Part shown: positions 8,532 through 18,284 of the stretch, one piece after another
Numbering within the stretch: position 1 is the first letter of the stretch
Layout: each line of letters starts with the position of its first letter
Source: Microcella sp.
GTDB lineage: Bacteria; Actinomycetota; Actinomycetes; Actinomycetales; Microbacteriaceae
NCBI RefSeq assembly: GCF_019739195.1
Contig: NZ_JAHHDS010000003.1
Coordinates: forward strand, 992,001-1,056,000
Reading direction: 5' to 3'
DNA: 64,000 nt
Position numbers and translations under genes: made by a program
The notes under the pieces: model-generated
What the model saw: the letters and a program-made list of their open reading frames with translations, nothing else
Databases searched by the model: none
Told to the model about the DNA's origin: nothing

Positions 8532-8873
8532 ATGACGAAGTATCTGATCTCCTTTCCCAGCGGCGTCATGGACGTACCCGACGGCGAGTGGGATCAGGTC
8601 GTCGAAGAGTCGCACCAGGTCGTGCGCGACATGAAGGCGGCGGGCGTCTACGTGTTCGGCGGCGGCATCAACGAAGACGTTCAGCCCGTCGCCGTGGCCG
8701 CCGACGGCACGGTGGACGGCCCGCGCTACTCCGCCTTCGACAGGCTCGACGGCGGACACACGATCATCGAGGTGCCGACGCGCGCGGAGGCGGTCGAGTG
8801 GGCGCGTCGCGTCGCCGCAGCGTGCCGCTGCCCGCAAGAGGTGCGCGAGTTCATGTACGACCCTGAATCCTGA
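8532..8873 (+). CDS. YCII-domain protein
   Basis: 113 residues. MTKYLISFPSGVMDVPDGEW, GVYVFGGGINEDVQPVAV and GGHTIIEVPTRAEAVEWARR match the YCII/DGPF ferredoxin-like fold (PF03795), which forms dimers with a His-Asp pocket in characterised relatives. The role of the standalone protein is unknown; many neighbour ECF sigma genes, but none is adjacent here. Divergent from the DUF4389 gene across 91 bases; followed closely by the DUF2207 gene. Confidence 0.82.
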   Translation: MTKYLISFPSGVMDVPDGEWDQVVEESHQVVRDMKAAGVYVFGGGINEDVQPVAVAADGTVDGPRYSAFDRLDGGHTIIEVPTRAEAVEWARRVAAACRCPQEVREFMYDPES

Positions 8874-8900
8874 CGACGGATGCTCGCTAGGGTTGCCCGC

Positions 8901-10724
8901 ATGCGCACACCCGCTCGGCTCGCCCTCACTGCGCTGCTCGCCGCCGGGTTCGCGCTCGGACTCGCGCCCTCCGCTGCTCTCGCCGACACGAGCGACTTCA
9001 CGTTCGACTCGTTCGACGCCGACTACACGTTGAGCCGCGAGGCCGATGGCACCGCCACTCTGCGGGTCGTTGAGACGATCGTCGCGAGGTTTCCTGACTT
9101 CGACCAGAACCGCGGCATCATCCGGGCGATCCCCGACGATTACGACGGAGTACCCCTCAACACCGTCGTCGAGTCAGTTACCGACCAGAACGGCACGCCG
9201 GTCTACTACGAGTCGTACGGCACGGGCGGCTTTGTCGAGCTCGCCCTCGGCACCGACGAGTTTGTGCGCGGCGTGCAGACCTACGTCATCACCTACACGC
9301 AGCAGAACGTCGTGCGCTCATTCGACGACACCGCCTCTGACGAGTTCTACTGGGATGTCAACGGCACCGGCTGGCAACAGCCCTTCGGCCGCGTGAGCGC
9401 GACCGTGACCCTCGCACCCGACGTCGCCGAAGCGCTCACAGGCAACACGGCGTGCTACGTCGGCGCGTTCGGAGAAGACGAGCTGTGCACGATCGAGGCC
9501 GACGGCAGCACGTTCACGGCAAGCTCGACCGACCTCGCCCCCGGCGAGACCGTCACGGTGGCGATCGGCTTCGAGCCGGGCACCTTCCTGACCCCCGAGC
9601 CGACTCCCCCGCCCGAGCCGCAAGAGGTTCCGTGGTGGATGCACCTGCTCTCGGGCGGCGTCGGTGCCGCAAGTCTCGCGGCTCTGATCGCCTCGATCGT
9701 GTCGCGGGTGCGCGCGGGCAGCGGGGCGAAGGGGCGCGGCGTCATCATTCCGCAGTACTCCGAACCTGACGGAATCGACATTCTGCAGTCGGCGCAGCTG
9801 GTCGGGCGATCCGCCTCGGGCATTCCGGCCGCCGTCGTGCGCCTCGCTGTGCGCAAGAATCTGCGCATCCTGGCCTACTCGGTCGACGATGGCGACGCGC
9901 CGTACACGCTGCAGTTCCTGACCAATCAGCACGCGGATGCGCTCGATCTCGCTCTGCTCGATGCCATCTTCGGCAGCAATCGAGTGGCCGGTGAGCTCAA
10001 GGAGTACGGCGAGTACGACTCTGGCCTCGCCACGGCACTCAACGCGCTGTCGAGCGCGGCCAACTCCTCTCTCGTGCCAGAGGGGTTCAAGCGCAAGCCG
10101 ACCGGGCGCGGGTTCGGGGCGCTCATGATGGCGCTGCAGATCGTGCTGATCTTCGTGGGCGTCGCCCTCGTGGTCGTCTCGGCAGGGCTGTTCCTCAACG
10201 TCAGTCCGTTGGCGTTCTTCTCGATCATGGGGGCGTTCTTCGCGACCTTCATCGCCGCCGGGCTCGCCATCCGCCCCCTGCAGCTCACCGAGAAGGGTCG
10301 CGAGGCGAAGGACTATCTCGACGGCATGAAGCTGTACCTCACGGTCGCTGAAGAAGAGCGCTTGCGCGTGCTGCAGAGCCCCAGCGGCGCCGAGCGCATC
10401 GACGTGGGCAACAACCTCGAGCTCGTCAAGCTCTACGAGAAGCTGCTGCCCTGGGCGGTCGTCTGGGGCGTCGAAGACCAGTGGATGCACGAACTCGAGC
10501 TGCGCGTCGCCGCCCTCGATGAGGCTCCCGACTGGTTCGTCGGACGCTCCGGCTTCGAGGTGGCCCTGTTCACGAGCGCGGTGCGCGGGATGTCCGCCAC
10601 GACAACCGCGCCCGCTTCGAGCTCGTCGTGGTCGGGCAGCGGCGGCGGCTCGTTCTCGGGCGGCTCGTTCGGCGGAGGTTTCTCGGGCGGAGGCGGCGGG
10701 GGTGGAGGCGGCGGCGGCCGCTAA
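8901..10724 (+). CDS. DUF2207 membrane protein with poly-Gly tail
   Basis: 607 residues from the ATG at 8901; an ATG at 8880 is possible but 8901 puts a normal signal peptide (RLALTALLAAGFALGLAPSAALA) at the start and has AGGG upstream. The extracytoplasmic DUF2207 part follows (YTLSREADGTATLRVVETI, FDQNRGIIRAIP). Membrane segments are at about 250-270 and 410-455, with a cytoplasmic segment holding a winged-helix-like KNLRILAY region between them. The tail is nearly pure Gly/Ser (GSGGGSFSGGSFGGG and onward). DUF2207 proteins are common cell-surface membrane proteins of unknown role. Convergent with the ABC gene, 14 bases apart. Confidence 0.85.
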   Translation: MRTPARLALTALLAAGFALGLAPSAALADTSDFTFDSFDADYTLSREADGTATLRVVETIVARFPDFDQNRGIIRAIPDDYDGVPLNTVVESVTDQNGTPVYYESYGTGGFVELALGTDEFVRGVQTYVITYTQQNVVRSFDDTASDEFYWDVNGTGWQQPFGRVSATVTLAPDVAEALTGNTACYVGAFGEDELCTIEADGSTFTASSTDLAPGETVTVAIGFEPGTFLTPEPTPPPEPQEVPWWMHLLSGGVGAASLAALIASIVSRVRAGSGAKGRGVIIPQYSEPDGIDILQSAQLVGRSASGIPAAVVRLAVRKNLRILAYSVDDGDAPYTLQFLTNQHADALDLALLDAIFGSNRVAGELKEYGEYDSGLATALNALSSAANSSLVPEGFKRKPTGRGFGALMMALQIVLIFVGVALVVVSAGLFLNVSPLAFFSIMGAFFATFIAAGLAIRPLQLTEKGREAKDYLDGMKLYLTVAEEERLRVLQSPSGAERIDVGNNLELVKLYEKLLPWAVVWGVEDQWMHELELRVAALDEAPDWFVGRSGFEVALFTSAVRGMSATTTAPASSSSWSGSGGGSFSGGSFGGGFSGGGGGGGGGGGR

Positions 10725-10738
10725 CTCGCGCGCCGAGG

Positions 10739-11467
10739 TCAGTCGTCGTCGTCGCGATGGGTCGCATTCGCCGGTGTGAGTCGGCCGTCGCGAATCTCGA
10801 TCACGCGATCGGCGTGCGCAGCCATGCGCGGGTCGTGAGTCGACACGATCGCCGCGACGCCCTGGTCGTGCACGAGTGAGGCGATGAGAGACATCATCGC
10901 CTCGGCGTTGACACTGTCGAGCTGACCGGTCGGCTCGTCCGCGATGAGCAGCCGGGGCCGGTTGGCGAGCGCCCGGGCGATGCCGAGACGCTGCTGCTGC
11001 CCGCCCGAGAGCTCGTCGGGGCGCTGGTTGGGGTGATCGGCGAGGCCGACGTGTGAGAGCAGCTCGCGCACCCGCTCGTCGCGCTCGCGCGGCGGCACGC
11101 CGGCGATGCGCAAGGGCAGATCGATGTTCTCGGCCGCCGACAGCACGGGAAGCAGGGCGAAGGTTTGGAAGATGTAGCCGATCTCGTGCCGACGCACGTC
11201 GACGAGTTCTGCTTCGGCGGCCGCGGTGATCTCGCGGTCTCCGATCCACGCCTGACCGGCAGACGGCGCATCGAGACCACCGAGCAGATTGAGCAGCGTC
11301 GTCTTGCCCGAGCCTGATGGTCCACGCAGCACGACGAGCTCTCCCGCCGAGATTTCGAGGTTGGCATCGACGAGAGCATCGACGCGGCTCACGCCCGAGC
11401 CGTAGTGACGACCGAGGTTCGCGCACTGCACGACGGCCTCGCGCACAATCGCGTGGCGCCCGGTCAT
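10739..11467 (-). CDS. ABC transporter ATPase, MacB/LolD type
   Basis: 242 residues. Walker A GPSGSGKTT (49-57), Q-loop in IGYIFQTFALLPVL, signature LSGGQQQRLGIARAL, Walker B RLLIADEP and H-loop VSTHD. The IFQTFALLP pattern is that of the LolD/MacB class, whose ATP hydrolysis works mechanically through FtsX-type permeases on substrates outside the membrane. Last gene of a four-gene operon (18109 to 10739) whose junctions all overlap by 4 bases: two permeases, then two ATPases. It ends in a His/Asp-rich tail. Confidence 0.92.
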   Translation of the reverse strand: MTGRHAIVREAVVQCANLGRHYGSGVSRVDALVDANLEISAGELVVLRGPSGSGKTTLLNLLGGLDAPSAGQAWIGDREITAAAEAELVDVRRHEIGYIFQTFALLPVLSAAENIDLPLRIAGVPPRERDERVRELLSHVGLADHPNQRPDELSGGQQQRLGIARALANRPRLLIADEPTGQLDSVNAEAMMSLIASLVHDQGVAAIVSTHDPRMAAHADRVIEIRDGRLTPANATHRDDDD

Positions 11468-12339
11468 CGCTCGTCCTCCGACTCAGCGCGGTGCACTTGA
11501 ACGTGGTCTTCTTCGAGCTCGAGCCGCACGCGATCGCGCATCGCCAGTCGCGCGATGTAGTCCTGCGGCAACTGCATCCGGCCGACGCGGTCGAGCACGG
11601 CGTACTCGCGCGCGTGCAGCTGCTCGGCCCCGTGCTCGTCGATGCGCGTGCTGCGCAGCACCTCGGTCGAGGTGCGGCCGTCGCGAATCTGCACGGTGCG
11701 GCGCACGTGCGACGAGACCTCAGAGTCGTGCGTCACGATCAGCACCGTGACGCCGAGGCGCTCGTTGACGTCGCGCAGCGCGTCGAACACCCGCTGAGAG
11801 TTCGCATCGTCGAGCGAGCCCGTGGGCTCGTCGGCGAACAGCACGTCGGGCTCGTTCGCGAGGGCGACGGCGATCGCGACGCGCTGCTGCTGACCGCCCG
11901 ACATGGCGCCGGGCCGACGGTCGCGCAGCTCGCCGATGTCGAGCACCTCCAGCAGCTCGCCGATGCGCGCGGATCGTCGCGACCGGCGCCGTCCGCCGAT
12001 CGCGAGCGACTGCGCGATGTTCTCGCCCGCCGTCAGGTACGGATGCAGGTTGCGCGCGGTCTGCTGCCACACGAACCCGATCGTGTGCCGACGAAACAGC
12101 GTTCGCTCGCGCGCTGTCATGGTCAGCAGATCGTGCCCGGCGACGTTCGCCCTGCCTGCCGTCGGGCGGTCGAGCCCCGACAAGATCGAGAGCAGGGTCG
12201 ACTTACCCGACCCCGAGGCTCCGACGATCGCAGTCAGCTCGCCCCGGTCGACCCCGAGTGTGAGCCCTTGCAAGGCCTGCACCTCGACGCCCTCGGCCGA
12301 GAAGATGCGCACGAGATCGGCGCAGTCGATGTGCATCAT
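11464..12339 (-). CDS. ABC transporter ATPase with AbrB-like C-terminal extension
   Basis: 291 residues; ATG at 12339 gives the 4-base overlap with the upstream permease stop. Walker A GASGSGKST (40-48), signature MSGGQQQR (from 146), Walker B VLFADEP (167-173), H-loop His 204. MacB/LolD class. The nucleotide-binding domain normally ends near residue 223; here about 68 more residues follow. Their segment EYAVLDRVGRMQLPQDYIAR followed by LAMRDRVRLELEEDHVQV looks like a swapped-hairpin (SpoVT/AbrB-type) fold. The purpose of the extension is unknown; it could bind DNA, dimerise or regulate. Confidence 0.9.
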   Translation of the reverse strand: MMHIDCADLVRIFSAEGVEVQALQGLTLGVDRGELTAIVGASGSGKSTLLSILSGLDRPTAGRANVAGHDLLTMTARERTLFRRHTIGFVWQQTARNLHPYLTAGENIAQSLAIGGRRRSRRSARIGELLEVLDIGELRDRRPGAMSGGQQQRVAIAVALANEPDVLFADEPTGSLDDANSQRVFDALRDVNERLGVTVLIVTHDSEVSSHVRRTVQIRDGRTSTEVLRSTRIDEHGAEQLHAREYAVLDRVGRMQLPQDYIARLAMRDRVRLELEEDHVQVHRAESEDER

Positions 12340-15047
12340 GATGAGACTCCCATCGTGAGTATTCCAGCGGGCGCGAGACGGCGACCCAGGGCGAGTGCGA
12401 TGAACGAGGCGACCACGACGATCGCGACGAAAACGGCGAGCACGAGCAGAACGGCAGACGGCTCGATGACGGCCGACACCACCGCGGTGCCCCCCACGAA
12501 GGCTCGCAGGTCGAGCACCGACGTGATGAGTGCAGGCAGGGTGAGTCCGAGCACGGTGCCGACCGCGAGGGCCACGCCTGCCAAGGGCCCGAGCTCCCAC
12601 GCCTGCACCCGCCTCAACTGCGACGACGACATGCCGATGACGCGCAGCACGCCGAGCAGTCGATTGCGCGAGGCGGCGACGGATGCGGTGGCGAGCACGA
12701 TCGCCACGAGCATGAGGCCCAGCGAGGCGACGGCAGCGATCACGAGGGCGATCTCAAGGCCTTCGACGGTGGGCGTGCGCGCCTCTGCTGCGGCGGTCGT
12801 GATATCACCGGCACGAGCGGTCGCGACTCCGCTCTCGGGCTGAGCACGGTCGACGATGTCGAGAGCCAGAGCGGCCACATCTGCTGAGCGTTCAGCATCG
12901 TCGACGGTCAGCAGGGCGAGGCTGGCCGCAGGGAAGTCGACTCCGAGCTCATCGGCCGACTCGATGTCGACGAGAATCCAGTCGCGCCCGATGCCGGGCA
13001 GGTCAACGCCATCGACGATTTCGACGATGACGACCGAGGCATCGCCGAGAATCGCCGAGGTGCCGCTTTCGACGAGAGAGCGATCGGCCGAGAGCACCAC
13101 AGGGATGCGCTGATCGGCCGCGGGCAGCTCAGGCAGGTCGTCGCGCACGGCCGCCAGCGCAGCAGTGTCGGCGACGACGACGCGCACAACCCTGTCGTTG
13201 TCGCCGACCACGAAGGGCACCTCGATGGTCGTCGCGACGCTGACGGCAGCCGTGACGCCCTCGAGCTCGAGTAGCGCGTCGAGCGTGTCGTCATCAATCG
13301 ACGCAGCCTGTACGCGCACGTCGGCACCGACCTCTTCGGCCGCACGCTGAACCAGGGCGCTCTGCACCGTGCTGATCATGACCGTCGAGAACACCACGAT
13401 CGACACCCCGACGATGAGCGCCAGGGCGGGCGCGAAGCCCAGTGCGGGATCCCGCTGCGCGCGTGAGGCGCCGAATACCGCCGTCGCACCGCCCCGACGA
13501 CGCACCGACCGCTGCATCGCACTCAGCACGAGGGGGTAGAGACGCAGCGCCGCCAGGCACGCGACGACCGCGAGCAACAGCGGCGTGGCGCTCAGCAGCG
13601 GGTCGATGCCCACGACGGTGCTGGGCCCGGCCAGACCGCGTCGCGACAACAGCAGGAGGGCGAGCGCCGCCAACCCGACGACGCCGAGTTCAGCGATCAC
13701 CCGCGCTCGCGACGCCCGAGCCGTCATCACTTCGCGCCGACGCCGCGCGAGGGGGCGCGCGTTCGTGAGCGCACCGACGAGCACAGCGGGCACGAGGGCG
13801 ACCGTCGCGGGGAGCAGCGCGGGCACAAGTCCCCTGTCGTCAGGAATCACGACGACGGCGATCGCGACCCCCAGCAGCGCCGCCGGTACGGAGAGCAGCA
13901 GAGACTCGAGCACCATCGCACCGCGCAGCTGCAGTTCGCCGGCTCCGCGAGCGGCAGCGAGTCGAAGCGCGGCATCCCGGCGGCCCAGCACAGCGCGCAC
14001 CCCGAGCGCGAAGACCGCGATGAGCACGCCTGCAAGCCCTGACACGCTGAGCGCGATGAGCGCCGACATGGCGGCGATGCGCATGCTCGACGACTCCACG
14101 AGATCGGGCAGGCTGCTTCGGAAGTCGAGGACTCCCCCATAGTTCAGCGCCGCGTCGCGGATGAGCACCTGGCGCGATTGCTCGACGATGGCATCCGCAT
14201 CCGGATGCGTGATGGCGAGAGGGTTCACCGGAATCCACGCGCGAAGGCTGCCGACCGAGAACTCTTGGGCGAGCGCCGGGAACGACTCCGGTGCGAGGTA
14301 GACCGAGGTGCGCACAATGGTCTCGGCTTGCTCTCCGCGCAGCACTTGGGGCACGGCAAGCTCAGCCGTGTGGACCCAGTAGTCGTCTGCCAGATCGCGT
14401 GGCACGTAGATGGCCGCGATCGTGAGCGGCGCCGGCGTGAAGCCGACGACGTCACCGACGCCGACACCAATGGCGGCAGCGGATGCCTTCGAGATCGCCA
14501 CTTCTATGGGCGCGGTGGTGCGAACCGACGTGTCGGGGTCGAGGGCATCCGGCCCGTTCCAGCCGGTCGGCAGCGCGCCAGCGATGACGGTGACTCTCTG
14601 CTGCCACTGCAGATCGATGGTGAGCGACAATGTGACCTCGTCGGCGCGCGGCCTCGCGTCGACCGGTGCGCTGAGGCTCGCTGGGTCGACGGGCGTCTGC
14701 ACGATCCAGTTCGTCGGCGCCGTTGCGTCGAGCAAGGGCTGCGGCAGGGTGTCGCGCAACGCCTGCATCGACGACTGGGTCGAGCCCGTGAGGTAGTCGA
14801 CACCGAGCCGGGATTCCTGAAAGGGGACCCCGAGCCGACCTGTGCCGACGAAGTCGAGAATCAGTGGCGACGCACGGGTGAGCTGGTGCTGAAGCTCGGC
14901 CGTTGACACCTGCGAGAGCGCGCGAGGTGCGAGCGCGATGCTGAGCACCGAGATCAGAACGAGCACGGGCAACAACACCGATACGGCTCCACCGCCCACG
15001 AGATGACGTTGCAGCAACCCCACGGCACCGACGTGCGACCGCGTCAT
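12336..15047 (-). CDS. FtsX-like ABC permease, 903 residues
   Basis: Signal-anchor-like first membrane segment (AVSVLLPVLVLISVLSIAL, about 21-39), a large extracytoplasmic domain (about 45-325), then clusters of membrane segments (about 328-350, 380-400, 410-430, 450-465), a second extracytoplasmic domain (about 545-740) and a last set of segments including ALVIAAVASLGLMLVAIVLA. This is the doubled FtsX/MacB layout (PF02687 twice) seen in actinobacterial exporters. Starts by overlapping the stop of the upstream permease (ATGA) and ends by overlapping the ATPase start. Substrate unknown; such systems export peptides, or handle lipoproteins or cell-wall enzymes. Confidence 0.88.
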   Translation of the reverse strand: MTRSHVGAVGLLQRHLVGGGAVSVLLPVLVLISVLSIALAPRALSQVSTAELQHQLTRASPLILDFVGTGRLGVPFQESRLGVDYLTGSTQSSMQALRDTLPQPLLDATAPTNWIVQTPVDPASLSAPVDARPRADEVTLSLTIDLQWQQRVTVIAGALPTGWNGPDALDPDTSVRTTAPIEVAISKASAAAIGVGVGDVVGFTPAPLTIAAIYVPRDLADDYWVHTAELAVPQVLRGEQAETIVRTSVYLAPESFPALAQEFSVGSLRAWIPVNPLAITHPDADAIVEQSRQVLIRDAALNYGGVLDFRSSLPDLVESSSMRIAAMSALIALSVSGLAGVLIAVFALGVRAVLGRRDAALRLAAARGAGELQLRGAMVLESLLLSVPAALLGVAIAVVVIPDDRGLVPALLPATVALVPAVLVGALTNARPLARRRREVMTARASRARVIAELGVVGLAALALLLLSRRGLAGPSTVVGIDPLLSATPLLLAVVACLAALRLYPLVLSAMQRSVRRRGGATAVFGASRAQRDPALGFAPALALIVGVSIVVFSTVMISTVQSALVQRAAEEVGADVRVQAASIDDDTLDALLELEGVTAAVSVATTIEVPFVVGDNDRVVRVVVADTAALAAVRDDLPELPAADQRIPVVLSADRSLVESGTSAILGDASVVIVEIVDGVDLPGIGRDWILVDIESADELGVDFPAASLALLTVDDAERSADVAALALDIVDRAQPESGVATARAGDITTAAAEARTPTVEGLEIALVIAAVASLGLMLVAIVLATASVAASRNRLLGVLRVIGMSSSQLRRVQAWELGPLAGVALAVGTVLGLTLPALITSVLDLRAFVGGTAVVSAVIEPSAVLLVLAVFVAIVVVASFIALALGRRLAPAGILTMGVSS

Positions 15048-18000
15048 CGGTCGAACTCCGCAGCGTTGGCCGACCGAGCGTCGCGCGAGACCCGCAGGGC
15101 TGCACCGAGAGCAACAACGGCAAGCCCGAGCACCAGGCCCGCGATGCCGATGGCTCCGGTCGAGCCATCGACCGCGAGCGGCGTCGCCGCAAGCGGTACA
15201 TCAGCAGGCAGCGCAGACCGGGCGAATGGCACGACAGCAAGCGAGACGGTGGCCGCCCCGGCAACCACCCCTCCCAGCACACCGATGGTGGTGGCGAGAA
15301 CATTTTCGCTCAAGCGGAGCGCCCCTTGCCGCCACGCTCTGAGCCCCAGAGCCCGCAGCACGGCGACCTCGGGCCGTCGACTGCGGTGCTGCGCCCGCAC
15401 CGACGCCCCGATGACGACAAGAGCGAGCACGGCGCTGCCTGCCGCCGTCAACCAGAGCGCGACCACGGCAGCCCCGAGCGCAGAGCGCAGCGGCTGCTCG
15501 GTCGCGTCATTGAAGCGACTGCCGGCGGGCAACAGCGCCCGAGCCGCCTCGGCGGTGGCCGAAGGGTTGTCGGTCGAGATCCAGAGTTGGCGCACGGGTG
15601 GCACCGGTTCGGTGGCGGTGTATTGAAGGCTACGCACGAGCGCGAGGTCGATCAGCAGCGCCAAGGGCTCGGGAGCACTCGGCACCGCGTCGATCACCGC
15701 AATGACTCGGGCAGTGAAGGGCCCCGCAATGCCGACGCTGCGCAGGCTGATGACGTCTCCGACCGTCGTGGCCGTACTCTCGGCCAACGATTGCGAGAGC
15801 ACGATGGGCGGAGGGTCGCCGATCAGCAGTCGCGGAGCGAGCCGCACGGTGCGCCCGCTCGACTCGACGACGAAGCCTCGTGCTTCGGGGCTCGACAGAG
15901 GCTGGTCGAACCGCGGGCCCGCAGACAACGGCGACCAGAAGAATTCGATCTCGATGTCGCTCGAGCCTGCGGCCCCCGTCGAGTTGAGCGAGAGCAGTTC
16001 CCAGACGCCGACGACGCCGAACGGCAACGCAGCGTCTGCGATCGCTGCGTCGATCGCCACGACGCGCAACGGCCCCGGCGCGCTCACCACCCCCGGGGGC
16101 AGATCGACTGCGTAGACAACCGAACCGGCCGAATCGGCACGGTCGGGGTCGATCGGCACGGCAACCTCGCGCACCACCCCGAAGGCGTCTGCCAACTGCA
16201 GCGTGATCGTGGGCGTCACAGTGAAGCCCGACACGGCGACGGTGAGTTCCAGCCGCTCGCTGCCCTCGGGCAGCACCGGCTCGGGCGATTCGACGCGGAG
16301 CTGTTCGGCCAGCGCGCTCGGGTCGCCCACCGTCGAGGGTGCGACGAGAGCGGCGAGAGCATCCGGAGCCACCGCCACGAGCGTCGCCAGCTCGCCGCCG
16401 ATCTGAATGCTCTCGACGTGAAGCGGAGCTATTCCATCGACGCCGGAGAGGTCGCCGACGGCGTCGATGCCCACAGTCGAGATGCCGTCTGGCACGATCG
16501 CCGAGAGATCTGAACCCGCACGCGACTGGGCGCTGCGGTCGAAAGCGAGCACCCAGGTGCCTGCGTACGCGGCGGCGAACACGATCACCGACACCGCGAT
16601 CGCTGACATGACCACCGATGCGGTCGCCACATCGGGGCGTCGGGCGATGTTCGTGACGGCGAGAGCGCCGATGACCGTCGACCCGCGCCGCCTGTTGTCG
16701 AGCACTCGGCCGACGACCGGTGCGATCACGGAGACAACGAGCACGCTCGCGATCAGCAGCAGTGCCGGCGCTGCGACGGGAACCGGATCGACCGACAGCT
16801 GGCCTCCAGCGTCGGGAATGAGCGGCGAGCCGTACAGCAGCAGCTGCCAGGTCGAGACGGCAGCCGCGGCCGAGACCAAGATGACGATGCCGAGGCCGGC
16901 TGTGCGCGTGCCACGCATCGACAACGCCCCGCGGTCGGCGTCGAATCGGCGCACGAGCTGCCATGAGGCCACGGCGGCGAAGACCACGGCCGTCAGGCAA
17001 GAAATGGTGCCCACTGTCGCTGCTTCTGCCCAGGGCAGCATGTCGACCGGCACGCCGTCGACGATCAGCAGCCACACCGCGCCCGTGGCGCCGATGGCCG
17101 CGCCGACCACTCCGATCACCATGGCCTCGATCGATGCCGATGCCGAGAGCGCACCAACCGACGCACCGCGCGACCACCGCAGCCTCCACTCTGTCTCGCG
17201 GTCGAGGGCCAGCAGTCGCGTGAGTCGGGCGAGGGTCGCGAGCGCGAGCACGGCGATGAGCACCAGTACCACCGGCTCGACAGCGGCGAGCCCGAGCACA
17301 CTCACCTCGATCTCTCGAGCCGTGTCGACGAAGCCGCCACGACGCTCGAGGCCCTCGACCGCCCCCAGGCCCTCACGCAACGAGCCCGAGAGCAACGACC
17401 ATGCTCGCGGCATCGTCGACAGGTCGGCGACAGTGAGCGCGCGACTGTCGGGCACCACGCTCCATGTTGCTTGCGGTTCAGCCGCGAGTCGGCCCAGCAC
17501 TGCTTCGTCGATGAGCACCACGGCCGCCCGCTCGCGCGCCGCACCGTGCGTCACGAGCACCGAGTCGGTCCAGCGCGGGTCGAGTGCATCGCGCACGCGC
17601 CAGGTGCCGGTCATCTCGAACGGTTCGCCGTTCAGCGCGACGATGGCGCCGGGCTTGATGCCGAGTGCCGCCGCCGCATCGGCCTGCATCGTGATGCCGG
17701 ATGCGCCCGACCAGGTGCCGGCAACGAGGTCAGCGCGGGCTTCGATGTCAGGCACACTCAAGGCTTCGATCGGGCCGCTGAATGAGTCGTCGCCCTCGAG
17801 CGTCAGCTCCATCCGACCTTCGACGCTGCGATCGATCGAGATGCCGGCCGTGGCGCGCGCGAAGTCGTCGGCGATCGCGGCGCGCACCACAGCATCCTGC
17901 TCCACCGCATCGGCCGCGAGCGGCAGGGAGAGTCGCAGGGCCCGATCATCGCCCGAGAGGCCGGCGAACTCGCCCTGCACTCCTTCGTCGGCGCGATGGT

Positions 18001-18109
18001 CGAGCAGCGATCCGGTGGCGACGACGAGCCCGGTCGCCATGGCAACCGACAAGAGAAGAGCAAGGAGCAGGCCCCCGCGGCGGCCACCGCTCAACCTCTG
18101 CACCGACAC
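15044..18109 (-). CDS. FtsX-like ABC permease, 1021 residues
   Basis: First gene of the four-gene operon. GTG start at 18109 (MSVQRLSGGRRGGLLLALLL); no good ribosome binding site is seen, so the true start could differ slightly. Layout: N-terminal membrane segment (about 13-33), extracytoplasmic domain (about 34-270), membrane cluster (about 272-520), second extracytoplasmic domain (about 530-850) and a C-terminal membrane cluster (about 870-1005). It is a distant paralogue of the following 903-residue permease, so the two probably form a heterodimer driven by the two ATPases downstream. Confidence 0.87.
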   Translation of the reverse strand: MSVQRLSGGRRGGLLLALLLSVAMATGLVVATGSLLDHRADEGVQGEFAGLSGDDRALRLSLPLAADAVEQDAVVRAAIADDFARATAGISIDRSVEGRMELTLEGDDSFSGPIEALSVPDIEARADLVAGTWSGASGITMQADAAAALGIKPGAIVALNGEPFEMTGTWRVRDALDPRWTDSVLVTHGAARERAAVVLIDEAVLGRLAAEPQATWSVVPDSRALTVADLSTMPRAWSLLSGSLREGLGAVEGLERRGGFVDTAREIEVSVLGLAAVEPVVLVLIAVLALATLARLTRLLALDRETEWRLRWSRGASVGALSASASIEAMVIGVVGAAIGATGAVWLLIVDGVPVDMLPWAEAATVGTISCLTAVVFAAVASWQLVRRFDADRGALSMRGTRTAGLGIVILVSAAAAVSTWQLLLYGSPLIPDAGGQLSVDPVPVAAPALLLIASVLVVSVIAPVVGRVLDNRRRGSTVIGALAVTNIARRPDVATASVVMSAIAVSVIVFAAAYAGTWVLAFDRSAQSRAGSDLSAIVPDGISTVGIDAVGDLSGVDGIAPLHVESIQIGGELATLVAVAPDALAALVAPSTVGDPSALAEQLRVESPEPVLPEGSERLELTVAVSGFTVTPTITLQLADAFGVVREVAVPIDPDRADSAGSVVYAVDLPPGVVSAPGPLRVVAIDAAIADAALPFGVVGVWELLSLNSTGAAGSSDIEIEFFWSPLSAGPRFDQPLSSPEARGFVVESSGRTVRLAPRLLIGDPPPIVLSQSLAESTATTVGDVISLRSVGIAGPFTARVIAVIDAVPSAPEPLALLIDLALVRSLQYTATEPVPPVRQLWISTDNPSATAEAARALLPAGSRFNDATEQPLRSALGAAVVALWLTAAGSAVLALVVIGASVRAQHRSRRPEVAVLRALGLRAWRQGALRLSENVLATTIGVLGGVVAGAATVSLAVVPFARSALPADVPLAATPLAVDGSTGAIGIAGLVLGLAVVALGAALRVSRDARSANAAEFDR

Positions 18110-18284
18110 GCCGATCTGTTGAAGGGGCCCGAGAACGTCGCGACCCTGCGCGTCTCTCGAATGTATTCATCATATCTTTACGCGCGCGCTTCGCATGCGC
18201 GGCTCTTGCCGCCGAATCTTGCCGTCACTATGCTCGCGCCCAGGCCGCCGACGTCGACGGCTCCCGTCACGAGGAGGTCACTTC

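Noticed and set aside
10600-10724. Gly-rich run as a sequencing or assembly error
   Set aside because: Long Ser/Gly tails are normal for DUF2207 proteins and the reading frame ends cleanly.
9318-11426. 702-codon open frame on the minus strand across the DUF2207 gene and first ABC gene
   Set aside because: Arg-rich, low-complexity translation without domains; shadow of two clear genes, common at this GC content.
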